Source: JAHRVQ01 sp963976815 (GTDB lineage Bacteria; Pseudomonadota; Gammaproteobacteria; Pseudomonadales; Azotimanducaceae). Taken from it: DNA of 64,000 nt. Position 1 is the first letter of the stretch. Each line of letters begins with the position of its first letter. The notes below the pieces were generated by a model. It was not told the DNA's origin, did not search any database, and was given only the letters and a program-made list of their open reading frames with translations. Shown piece by piece: positions 44,337 through 51,627 of the stretch. The translations under genes were made by a program, and so were the position numbers. The stretch covers positions 1-64,000 of the forward strand of contig CAXBLU010000013.1 of the NCBI GenBank assembly GCA_963976815.1, written 5' to 3'.

Positions 44337-44363
44337 CACGGGAAAATACAAGAGAGGCTAAAA

Positions 44364-44993
44364 ATGAAGATTGACCACCTGATGTGGGCCTGCGCTGATC
44401 TTGATGCTGGCATTGCAGAACTTGAGCAGCTCACTGGGATAAAGGCGGAATTCTCCGGTAGCCACACCGGAATGGGAACCCGCAATGCCTTGATGTCCCT
44501 GGGCATTGATTGTTACCTGGAAATTATCGCCCCTGATCCTGAACAACTTCTGCAGGGCAACTTTGGCGGTAGGCTTGCCGAACTCAAAGATACCGGTCTT
44601 CTGTCCTGGGCTGTGGCGCGGCAAGATCTTGAAGGTTTGAAGGCGGAGTTAGGGGATAAGGGTATTGAAACCAGCAGGGTGCAAACCACCACTCGTCAGG
44701 ATCAACGGGGAGAGCTGCTGACCTGGCAATTGTTATTTGTGAAGGACCTACCGGGCGCGCCATTTTTTATTGACTGGTTAGACTGCCTCCACCCCGCCAA
44801 AACCAGTCCGGCTGGATGTCAGATTAAAAGTCTCACGGTTTGGATGAATGGTTCGGAAGCCTATCAACGTGCACTTGGTGCGATGGAAAGATTAACCATC
44901 CGCAACGGCGATAAGAATCCAGAAGCTGTAATTCAATGCCCAAATGGTATTGTGACCCTCACGCCATTGAACACGCCGCTTAAGGTCTTCTAA
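44364..44993 (+). CDS. VOC-superfamily protein (glyoxalase-like domain)
   Basis: A 209-residue protein of the Glyoxalase_3 type. It starts with MKIDHLMWACADLDAGIAEL, whose His is the likely first metal ligand, then HTGMGTRNALMSLG and YLEIIAPDPEQ. The second half repeats the fold weakly. The substrate is unknown. It has an AGAGAGG ribosome-binding site. Confidence 0.82.
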   Translation: MKIDHLMWACADLDAGIAELEQLTGIKAEFSGSHTGMGTRNALMSLGIDCYLEIIAPDPEQLLQGNFGGRLAELKDTGLLSWAVARQDLEGLKAELGDKGIETSRVQTTTRQDQRGELLTWQLLFVKDLPGAPFFIDWLDCLHPAKTSPAGCQIKSLTVWMNGSEAYQRALGAMERLTIRNGDKNPEAVIQCPNGIVTLTPLNTPLKVF

Positions 44994-45035
44994 AAATGCC
45001 TCCCGCTAGATCAGGCCAAACTCTATGAAAGCCCC

Positions 45036-45407
45036 ATGAAAGACTGTAACCAGTGCGGCAAATGTTGCGTCAAATATGGCGGCAACGGTGGTTTAAGCGC
45101 GAACGCTGAGGAAATCAATTGGTGGCAGGACCATCGCCCTGAGATTGACCAATACGTTCAGCAGGGTAATATCTGGATTGACCCTACCACCGGTGATTAC
45201 CTCAGTACTTGCCCCTGGCTCAACAAACTCCCAGACGAAGAAAAGTATACCTGCGATATCTACTTCGACCGCCCTGAAGACTGTCGCGACTACCCCAGCC
45301 TTGTCAGTGAAATGATCCGCGACGGTTGTGAAATGATTGAGGTGCAGGATTTATCGAATCCGGCAGCAGCGCAGGAGCGATTGAATCGGCTGATGGATCG
45401 GAGCTGA
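45036..45407 (+). CDS. YkgJ-family cysteine cluster protein
   Basis: A 123-residue protein with an N-terminal CNQCGKCC and further Cys in CPWL, YTCDIY and PEDCRDYP. This is the pattern of the YkgJ/CxxCxxCC family, thought to bind zinc or an iron-sulfur cluster. Function unknown. It is the last gene before the ssrA-associated element. Confidence 0.85.
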   Translation: MKDCNQCGKCCVKYGGNGGLSANAEEINWWQDHRPEIDQYVQQGNIWIDPTTGDYLSTCPWLNKLPDEEKYTCDIYFDRPEDCRDYPSLVSEMIRDGCEMIEVQDLSNPAAAQERLNRLMDRS

Positions 45408-45476
45408 ATTTGGTGTTGGACGCTTTTGAAGCGCGCTTTGATTTTCGACCATTTTAGTAGCCGAAATGCTTAATAG

Positions 45477-45493
45477 TCGTGGAGGCAGCGAAT
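45477..45493. repeat. Degenerate copy of the tmRNA 3' end
   Basis: The 17 bases here match the 17-bp tmRNA 3' exon (46242-46258) at 12 positions in the same orientation, including the exact 8-mer GTGGAGGC. This could be the far attachment-site relic of a small element inserted at ssrA that now carries the endonuclease gene. The similarity is low, so chance is possible. Confidence 0.3.
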
Positions 45494-45629
45494 GAGTTCC
45501 AACATTTTCTCACTGCCGCATTAGCCTAGTCTGTCTGTTCCAATTTTATAGGCATTAGAACCGCACGATGGCACATGATCCGCCGGCAGGGGCATGCAAG
45601 CTTTAACGCTAAAGGTGTTGGGCTGTAGC

Positions 45630-46061
45630 TTATTGTACGATTCCAAGAAATATCTGTTCAAATATTGACCTCGCCGCTAACTGTTCGCTGTTGTATTTCC
45701 CATTTCTCGGTGTGACCTGGATATATTGGTCAATTAGCAATTTCGCACGTGCTTTCTTATAGGACAATAGATACGGTTCTAGCTGCCTGAGGATGTTGAG
45801 CGCCTGGCGATTGTAGACTGCGTAGGTGAAGGCCTGTTTGTAATTCGCCTTGGTTGTTTTGTTGGTGATTTTCCCGACCCCCGTTTGATTGAGTACATAT
45901 TCCAGAAGTTGACTTTCGGTACTGGCGATTGTAATCGCTGGTTGGCGCATGTCGCCTTTGTGTTTCCGGGTAAGGGTGATGGAGCCTTCGCCATCTACGA
46001 GGCCAGCGATGTAGGAAGCAGCTTCAATGGAGAGTGTTTTAGCCTGGCGGTATTGTGCCAT
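45630..46061 (-). CDS. LAGLIDADG homing endonuclease (free-standing, next to ssrA intron)
   Basis: A 143-residue protein with one LAGLIDADG motif, SYIAGLVDGEGSITL (about 16-30). It then shows the alternating beta-strand pattern of the DNA-binding saddle (ITIASTESQLLEYVL, KITNKTTKANYKQAFTY) and C-terminal helices (SYKKARAKLLIDQYI). A single motif means it should work as a homodimer on a near-palindromic site. It lies on the same strand as ssrA, 180 bp past the tmRNA 3' end, and is preceded by a promoter embedded in a near-perfect LexA box. The likely target is intron-less ssrA. The ribosome-binding site is weak. Confidence 0.88.
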   Translation of the reverse strand: MAQYRQAKTLSIEAASYIAGLVDGEGSITLTRKHKGDMRQPAITIASTESQLLEYVLNQTGVGKITNKTTKANYKQAFTYAVYNRQALNILRQLEPYLLSYKKARAKLLIDQYIQVTPRNGKYNSEQLAARSIFEQIFLGIVQ

Positions 46062-46092
46062 TGCTTGGATAGGGTGGTGAGTGATTCAGAGA

Positions 46093-46121
46093 ATTATACT
46101 GTATATATAAACAGTGTTCTA
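46093..46121 (-). promoter_or_regulatory. LexA (SOS) box and promoter of the homing endonuclease
   Basis: Bases 46097-46116 read TACTGTATATATAAACAGTG. They match the E. coli LexA consensus (TACTG, alternating TA, CAGTA) except at the 14th and last positions. On the minus strand a perfect -10 TATAAT (46098-46093) overlaps the box by two bases, and a weak -35 (TAGAAC, 46121-46116) lies 17 bp upstream. The endonuclease ATG is 36 bp below the box. Repression by LexA and induction by DNA damage is the straightforward reading. Confidence 0.82.
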
Positions 46122-46150
46122 GTGTGGGGCAAACTGGGAGTTACCCTGCC

Positions 46151-46192
46151 GTAAATTAGTTTTTGTGTTGGCTAACACAAAAACTAATTTAC
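46151..46192. repeat. Perfect 19-bp hairpin between ssrA and the endonuclease gene
   Basis: Arms 46151-46169 and 46174-46192 are perfect complements (GTAAATTAGTTTTTGTGTT and its reverse complement) around a GGCT loop. It is AT-rich. Its place about 50 bp past the tmRNA end suggests a transcription end or processing barrier for ssrA, though no T-run follows; it may also be an end structure of a small mobile element. Confidence 0.9.
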
Positions 46193-46210
46193 TTTCGGGT
46201 CTTGATCTTC

Positions 46211-46230
46211 GGTCCGTCTTGCGACGGACC
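46211..46230 (-). terminator. GC-rich hairpin just after tmRNA
   Basis: GGTCCGTC-GCAA-GACGGACC is an 8-bp perfect stem with a GNRA loop, 11 bp past the tmRNA CCA. No T-run follows, so rather than a classic terminator it may block 3' exonucleases or help 3' processing. Confidence 0.45.
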
Positions 46231-46241
46231 TGCAGACAAGC

Positions 46242-46934
46242 TGGTGGAGGCGGCGGGACAGTGATCCAAGGCTTTCGCCAAGGGCTGGACTATTCCTTCA
46301 CCTGTATCGGATCTTACAATCCAAAACAGGGGAGAGCGTTTGTAAGTATCGCAACTGACTAAGTCTTAATACCTACCCTAGTACTCCATTGTGATCTCTT
46401 GCGAGACGACGTTAGGAGCCTATGAGTCTCTAGCCGGCTTACTGGTTTCCCATTCACCGGACGGCGTTGGCTTAGAAGCTTTAAACGTCTTTTTGTTTAA
46501 AGCCCCCTTAGCGTTCACCGTATGAGCTCTCTTTTCCTTTGGGGATCACTCCCCAAGGCGACCATGGTGTTAATCGAACCCGCGTCCGTCAGTACTCTGC
46601 CTTCGGCTCTACATGTTTATTCCGTTTATTATTTAACCTCTCACTGGCCCAACGAAAAGGGATTAAGAGGCGAGCTTGCTTTAAGTTTAACTGCTTTAGC
46701 CACAAGCGGGGCCTGACAGCGGTCCCATGAGTCGTGCACCCGGATTGAATACATGGGCACATTCGCCCCGGGTCAAGCTGGTACTAAATTACTCTAAAAG
46801 AGTTTTTTAGGCAGCTAGTGCGTAGTTTTCGTCATTGGCAACTGTGAAAGTTACAGTAATTGATTTACGAGAGTTACTACCCTCTCGACATGCACCTTAG
46901 GTTTCGTTACCGGCGTCGAATCCAAATCGCCCCC
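46242..46934 (-). ncRNA. ssrA: tmRNA (SsrA), gene interrupted by an intron
   Basis: The 5' end GGGGGCG (46934-46928) pairs with CGCCTCC before ACCA at the 3' end (CCA at 46242). The D-like region has GGATTCGACG; the tag frame reads GCC AAT GAC GAA AAC TAC GCA CTA GCT GCC TAA (46839-46807), encoding ANDENYALAA. Pseudoknot-rich sequence fills 46600-46800, and the T-stem starts GCGGGTTCGAT. The gene is split after that T-loop base by 314 nt (46259-46572); removing it restores GCGGG-TTCGATT-CCCGC and a 379-nt RNA. smpB lies 2 kb upstream. The tmRNA rescues stalled ribosomes and tags their products. Confidence 0.95.
46259..46572 (-). mobile_element. Group I intron in the tmRNA T-loop
   Basis: A 314-nt insert with no ORF. 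The 5' exon ends in CGAT (U at the splice site) and the intron's last base is G, as in group I introns. The exon CGAU pairs with intron GUCG (about 14 nt in) and gives a P1 helix with U.G at the junction. It contains GNRA-capped stems (TCTC-GCAA-GAGA; GGC-GAAA-GCC), a strong early hairpin (TTGGGGA / TCCCCAA) and, near the 3' end, GGAATAGTCC, which resembles the conserved group I core motif AGATATAGTCC. A full P3-P9 fold was not computed. Splicing must occur before tmRNA can be charged. Confidence 0.85.
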
Positions 46935-46954
46935 GTAAACCTATTGTGGGGCCG

Positions 46955-46983
46955 ATTGTACGGGTTTAAAGGGCTTTTCCCAA
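46955..46983 (-). promoter_or_regulatory. ssrA promoter
   Basis: On the minus strand TTGGGA (46983-46978) and TACAAT (46960-46955) are 17 bp apart. The transcript would start near 46948 and be trimmed, presumably by RNase P, to the mature 5' G at 46934. Confidence 0.65.
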
Positions 46984-47076
46984 TGATTAGTTATCCTTCC
47001 AGTGGATAAGTTAAGGTAATAGGCTTGCTGCAACGCTCGGATTATCACGTTATAGGGATGCGTTTATTAGCAGAAA

Positions 47077-48387
47077 GTGGGGGTGAATTTGAGACTGATT
47101 CGACTATTAAAGCGCGATCTTGCCCAGGAGATGGAGGGGTGGATCGATGACGGTCTGATTGCGCCGGAGCAGGTGGATTCAATCCTGCAGCGTTATGGCA
47201 TTAAGCGCGGAGAATCATCGACCCTGGGCTATGAGATTCTCATTGGGCTGGGTTTCCTCTTTGTTGGGCTTTCGCTGATTACGCTGATTGGTGCCAACTG
47301 GGATGAAATACCCAGATGGGTTCGAATGGCAGGTCTTGTGGTATTAACCGCCAGCACCCAGGGAGTTTCCATTTGGTTGGTAGCCAGGGGCCAGAATACC
47401 AGAGCCATCGGAGGGTTTTTCCTCGCCAACCTCTTCTACGGTGCATCCATTATCCTTATTGCGCAGATTTATCATCTTGGCGAGCATATGCCCGACGGAG
47501 TTTTCTGGTGGGCATTGGGTTGTGGACCCACCGCAATCTTGCTTCGTAGCCGTTTGCTGGCGTTACAGATGTTGGTGCTGGCTGTGATCTGGATGTTGTT
47601 GGAAAGCAGTCTTGGATTTTATCCGGCTTTGTTTCCCGTGTTTTTTATTGCCGCGGGTTATGTGCTCGTTCGGTCAGAAGGTAGCTTGATGCTGTTTATG
47701 GCGACCTTTTTGAGCTTTGGATTTTGGATTGAGTGTTCTTTGGCTGCCTATTGGCAATCCGGATCTTCAATGCGATTAGAAGCCGAGCATGTTGTGGTAA
47801 CCATTGGCTTGTTTGGCTTTGCCTATAGTTTGAGCCACTGGCTGAATCGTCAAAGCCTCTCAATCTATCGAGATTACGGTGCGGTGCTGGGGGTCTGGGC
47901 GCTCCGGTTTGTTCTGTTCCTATGTTTTTATTTAAGTTTCCTCGACCCATGGGAAGAGCTGATTGAGGCCAATTGGGAGCATCTGTGGTCGATGACTGTG
48001 ATCGCCGGTTGCTTCTGGGTAGTAGCGGGCATGCTTGCCTATGGTGCTGGTCGCCTGGTTGCCATCGTTGCCGCGGGTTTGTTGATGGCGGGCACGACTG
48101 CTCTGGTCATTTTGGTCGAAAACGACGTGCACGCGATTGCGTTTCAGGTTGCCTATAACGTGATCTTGGTGGCTCTGGGGGTTGGGCTTATTTTGCGTGG
48201 TGTCCAAAGCAATGTGACCCATTATTTTTGGACGGGGGTGGGTGTGATCCTGCTGGTCGCCATGATTCGATATTTTGATCTGGTGGGCGATTATATTGGC
48301 GGCGCGATTTTGTTCATCCTGATGGCCGGTGTGTTGTTAGGGGCGGCAAGGTTCTGGAAGCAGCGAACCACGGAGGTCAGAACGTGA
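47077..48387 (+). CDS. DUF2157 domain-containing membrane protein
   Basis: A 436-residue protein. A soluble helical N-terminus (about 1-45, LLKRDLAQEMEGWIDDGLIAPEQ) fits DUF2157 and is followed by about eleven to twelve membrane helices. Function unknown. Several GTG/TTG codons in the first five codons make the exact start uncertain (47077, 47083 or 47089). It is coupled to the next gene by a 4-base overlap. It sits with its partner between ssrA and smpB. Confidence 0.82.
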   Translation: MGVNLRLIRLLKRDLAQEMEGWIDDGLIAPEQVDSILQRYGIKRGESSTLGYEILIGLGFLFVGLSLITLIGANWDEIPRWVRMAGLVVLTASTQGVSIWLVARGQNTRAIGGFFLANLFYGASIILIAQIYHLGEHMPDGVFWWALGCGPTAILLRSRLLALQMLVLAVIWMLLESSLGFYPALFPVFFIAAGYVLVRSEGSLMLFMATFLSFGFWIECSLAAYWQSGSSMRLEAEHVVVTIGLFGFAYSLSHWLNRQSLSIYRDYGAVLGVWALRFVLFLCFYLSFLDPWEELIEANWEHLWSMTVIAGCFWVVAGMLAYGAGRLVAIVAAGLLMAGTTALVILVENDVHAIAFQVAYNVILVALGVGLILRGVQSNVTHYFWTGVGVILLVAMIRYFDLVGDYIGGAILFILMAGVLLGAARFWKQRTTEVRT

Positions 48388-48884
48388 ATATTCGGCTGTT
48401 AGTGGTCGCGGCGGTGGCTCAATTGCTTGTGCTTGGCGGCATGCTGGTCTCAGCGTCAATACCCCTCTGGACGGGTCAGGAAGTTCGGCTCGCCACGGTG
48501 CCCGTTGATCCGCGGTCTTTGTTTCGTGGTAATTATGCGCGATTGAATTATGAAATATCTCAAATTGAGTCCTCGATGTTTCCGAATTTGGAGACCCTAC
48601 GTCATGGCGAGGTCGTCTTTATTTTGCTGAACTCTCATGGAGGGATCGCCCAGCTTTCCGGCGTTTCACTAGAGGAGCCCGGGGACCAGCTCTTTATCCG
48701 GGGCAGGCTGCAACATCCGGCGGCAAACATTGACCAGCAAAACGTCAATTATGGGATTGAGGCCTTCTTTGCACCGAAGCAAAAGGCACTAGCCCTGGAA
48801 GCTCAGCTGGTTGCTGGGGGTGTTGCTAAGGTGATGTTGGCCAGTAATGGTAAGGCGGCACTTGTCGAATTAGAGTCCCGTTAA
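48384..48884 (+). CDS. GDYXXLXY domain protein
   Basis: A 166-residue protein with one N-terminal membrane helix (about 5-25) and a periplasmic domain. That domain has the family motif as GNYARLNY (DPRSLFRGNYARLNYEI, about 42-58). Such proteins are typically paired with DUF2157 membrane proteins, as here, but the function is unknown. The start is GTG overlapping the upstream stop. It is convergent with smpB, 9 bases between stops. Confidence 0.85.
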   Translation: MNIRLLVVAAVAQLLVLGGMLVSASIPLWTGQEVRLATVPVDPRSLFRGNYARLNYEISQIESSMFPNLETLRHGEVVFILLNSHGGIAQLSGVSLEEPGDQLFIRGRLQHPAANIDQQNVNYGIEAFFAPKQKALALEAQLVAGGVAKVMLASNGKAALVELESR

Positions 48885-48893
48885 CCGGCAAGG

Positions 48894-49367
48894 CTAATTG
48901 TTGTGAGCTTTCATGACGCGGGCTTTATCGCGATTCCAGTCTCGTTCTTTCATGGTCGCGCGTTTGTCGTGCAGCTTCTTACCGGTCGCCAGAGCAATTT
49001 CTAACTTAACTCGATGCCCTTTCCAATAGACCGAGAGGGCAACGCAGGTCTGGCCCTTGGCCTGGGTGGCGTTAATCAAGCGGGCGATTTCCTGGCGATG
49101 CAGGAGTAATTTTCGAACCCGGGTGGGTTCCGCGAGAATGTGGGTTACCGCGGTACTTAACGGCGTGATGCTCATACCACTAATAAAAGCCTCGCCGTTT
49201 TTGACAAATACGTAACTTTCCGTCAATTGACACTTTCCAGCGCGCAGGGCTTTGACTTCCCAGCCTGTCAGGACCATACCCGCCTCAAACTTGTCTTCGA
49301 TTTGAAACTCAAACCGCGCGCGTTTGTTTTTGGCGATGCTGCCTGGAGATGTTGCTTTTTTTGCCAT
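48894..49367 (-). CDS. smpB: SsrA-binding protein SmpB
   Basis: A 157-residue protein that binds the tRNA-like domain of tmRNA and guides it to stalled ribosomes. The OB-barrel with FEFQIEDKFEAGMVLTGWEVKALR, the GKKLHDKRATMKERDWNRDKAR C-terminal tail and the upstream KNKRA basic patch are typical. The start at 49367 (MAKKATS) gives normal length; 30 upstream in-frame residues are rejected. Its RNA partner's T-loop region is the part broken by the intron. Confidence 0.95.
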   Translation of the reverse strand: MAKKATSPGSIAKNKRARFEFQIEDKFEAGMVLTGWEVKALRAGKCQLTESYVFVKNGEAFISGMSITPLSTAVTHILAEPTRVRKLLLHRQEIARLINATQAKGQTCVALSVYWKGHRVKLEIALATGKKLHDKRATMKERDWNRDKARVMKAHNN

Positions 49368-49470
49368 GGGGGTCTCGATTGCTGGACGGCCATTATAGAG
49401 GGCGCGGTATAGCGTGCAAGTCCTGTAGTTGGAGGCTCGCGCAATTTTGTAGGTCATCTATGCTTAAAGA

Positions 49471-50019
49471 ATGAACACCGTTGCACTCAGTCCGCCTGAA
49501 AGTCCCCTTGAAAGTATCAGGACGCCGGCCAGGCCGCTTGTTGGTGTGGCAGTGCTTCTGGTGTGGGTTGGGTTGATGTGCGCCCTATTTTGGTGGTTTC
49601 AGTATCGTTTTACCTCGACCTGGGTGACCTTCGACGGAACCGAGGTCGCTGAAATTCAAATGGAGGAGGGTAGTAGAACAGTTGTGCATTTTGTGGATCA
49701 AGGCTGCTCCTGTACCAAATTTAGCTTGCCCCACATTCAAGATTTGGAAGATCAATGGCAGTCATCAAATGTGACATTTCGAACGTTGACTCCAGATGAC
49801 TCGAACACATTGAGTCTGAGGCTGAGTGGAAAGGTTCCCGCTAGCCCAGCGGTGGCAATGTGGGGTATCGATGGTGAGTTAGTTTATTTTGGTCCCTATA
49901 GCTCAGGCTCAATCTGTGGAGAAGGGGAAGATTTACTCAGTAAGCTATTAGTCAACGAGACCGAAGGGCAGTGGACCAGTCAGGAATCGGTTGGGTGCTT
50001 TTGTCCCTGGCCGTCATGA
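49471..50019 (+). CDS. Membrane-anchored thioredoxin-like protein (DUF6436-like)
   Basis: A 182-residue protein with one membrane helix (about 23-44) and an extracytoplasmic domain. That domain holds GCSCTK (Cys about 79, 81) at a thioredoxin-like position and further Cys in SICGEGED and the terminal GCFCPWP. It may be a redox-active or metal-binding protein; the role is unknown. It is divergent from smpB. Confidence 0.65.
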   Translation: MNTVALSPPESPLESIRTPARPLVGVAVLLVWVGLMCALFWWFQYRFTSTWVTFDGTEVAEIQMEEGSRTVVHFVDQGCSCTKFSLPHIQDLEDQWQSSNVTFRTLTPDDSNTLSLRLSGKVPASPAVAMWGIDGELVYFGPYSSGSICGEGEDLLSKLLVNETEGQWTSQESVGCFCPWPS

Positions 50020-50054
50020 TGAGAGATCTGATAAGAGAACCGACGAGAAGGTGA

Positions 50055-51563
50055 GTGAGAAAGTTTATGGACACTGAATCTGGACTATCAAGACATTACC
50101 GGATGGCGGATAAGCTGATGCTGCAGATTAGCTGTGGACTGTTGCTTTTCTCCCTGGGCTTAGCGCCGATCTACGGTACCTGGCTTGAGTCGCTCGTCAT
50201 TGGTGGCGTGGCGCTCGGTGGACTGGCGTCACTTTACTATCTCGCCCCCGGTTCGATATGGACTCGAATTGGCTTTGGCGCTGGATTCATGTTCTTTACC
50301 GCGCTCCATATTCAGCAAAGTAACGGCATGATTGAGGTGCACTTTGGTGTTTTTGTTTTGCTTGCCGTGCTGCTGTTTTATCGAGATTGGGTGCCTATTC
50401 TTGCCGCCGCAGGCACGATTGCGATTCACCACTTGTTGTTCTATTTTTTGCAAGCAAAAGGGTTCGGAGTCTGGTTGTTGCCAGAGATGGAAAACGGTGT
50501 TTGGATTGTGGCATTGCACGCAACCTATGTAGTGGTTGAGTCCGCACTTCTGATTTATCTCGCGGTTAAACAGCAAAAAGAATACGTTCAAGCTGATGAG
50601 TTGATGCAGGTGACCGCTCAGATCATCGACGATGAGCAGCTTAATCTAACAATACAATCGAGTGGTAGTACCGCCTTGTTGTCGCAATTTGATGGGTTTG
50701 TTCGCTCTGTATCCGACCTGGCAAAAACCGTACGGTCGACAGCAGAAGCAATTAATACAGACGGGCTAGAACTTCAGAATGCTACACAGGCTATGACGGG
50801 TATTGCTACCCGGCAAAATTCGGAGTCTGTGCAAATATCAATTGGTATCGATCAGTTGAGTGCATTGATTTCGAACATTAGTGCAAGTGCAGGCCACGTG
50901 GCTGCAAGTGTAGATGCAACGGGTAGTCGAGCTGAAGAAGGCGCCTCTGTCGGAGAAACCGCACGCCAGGAAATTCAGGCGCTGGCGGAACAAATTAATG
51001 CAGCCAAAGTGATTATTGTTGAGTTGAACGAGAGAAGTGCGGCCATTAGTCGAGTACTTGATGTTATTCGAAATATTGCAGATCAAACTAATTTGCTGGC
51101 GCTAAATGCCGCCATTGAGGCTGCCCGGGCAGGTGAACAGGGTCGCGGATTTGCGGTGGTTGCCGATGAGGTGCGAACGCTTGCCAAACGAACACAGGAT
51201 TCAACCCAGGAAATAGACGCGATGATCGAGGCGTTGCAACAGGGCAGTGAATCATCGGTCAAAGCGATTGTATCTAGTCAGGCCCACGCTGAAGCCTGCC
51301 TCGAAAAAACCGAGAGTAGTCAGAAGCTGATTACCGGTATTCGTGATGATGTGAGTGGCTTGACGCGGCTCTGCCAACAAATTGCCAATCAAACCAATGA
51401 GCAGCTATCCGCTGTGGACAATATCAACAAAAGAGCCGAGCAATTCGCAGCAGATTCGAAAGATGCTGTTGTCCAATCCGAAGCGACTGCCCAATCTGGT
51501 GAACTGATAAGAGCGTTGGCTGCCGAACTCTTAAAAGAAGCGGCTCGCTTTAAAACCGCATGA
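50055..51563 (+). CDS. Methyl-accepting chemotaxis protein
   Basis: A 502-residue transducer. About five to six membrane helices (25-175) replace a periplasmic sensor. A cytoplasmic signalling domain (about 240-502) follows, with the conserved hairpin tip IADQTNLLALNAAIEAARAG, then GEQGRGFAVVADEVRTLA. No HAMP is obvious. It may sense from within the membrane and feed the PomAB motor. The start is GTG 50055 or ATG 50067; neither has an ideal ribosome-binding site. Confidence 0.9.
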   Translation: MRKFMDTESGLSRHYRMADKLMLQISCGLLLFSLGLAPIYGTWLESLVIGGVALGGLASLYYLAPGSIWTRIGFGAGFMFFTALHIQQSNGMIEVHFGVFVLLAVLLFYRDWVPILAAAGTIAIHHLLFYFLQAKGFGVWLLPEMENGVWIVALHATYVVVESALLIYLAVKQQKEYVQADELMQVTAQIIDDEQLNLTIQSSGSTALLSQFDGFVRSVSDLAKTVRSTAEAINTDGLELQNATQAMTGIATRQNSESVQISIGIDQLSALISNISASAGHVAASVDATGSRAEEGASVGETARQEIQALAEQINAAKVIIVELNERSAAISRVLDVIRNIADQTNLLALNAAIEAARAGEQGRGFAVVADEVRTLAKRTQDSTQEIDAMIEALQQGSESSVKAIVSSQAHAEACLEKTESSQKLITGIRDDVSGLTRLCQQIANQTNEQLSAVDNINKRAEQFAADSKDAVVQSEATAQSGELIRALAAELLKEAARFKTA

Positions 51564-51627
51564 ATGCGTATTGAGGCATGGTGCTAAATACCTGACAATG
51601 CGGTAACTCAATCTCAGGTATTAGTGG

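Noticed and set aside
46165..46730. Open frames of about 60 residues on the plus strand across the ssrA locus
   Set aside because: They lie over the tmRNA exons, the intron or the adjacent hairpins on the opposite strand and have no recognisable protein features.
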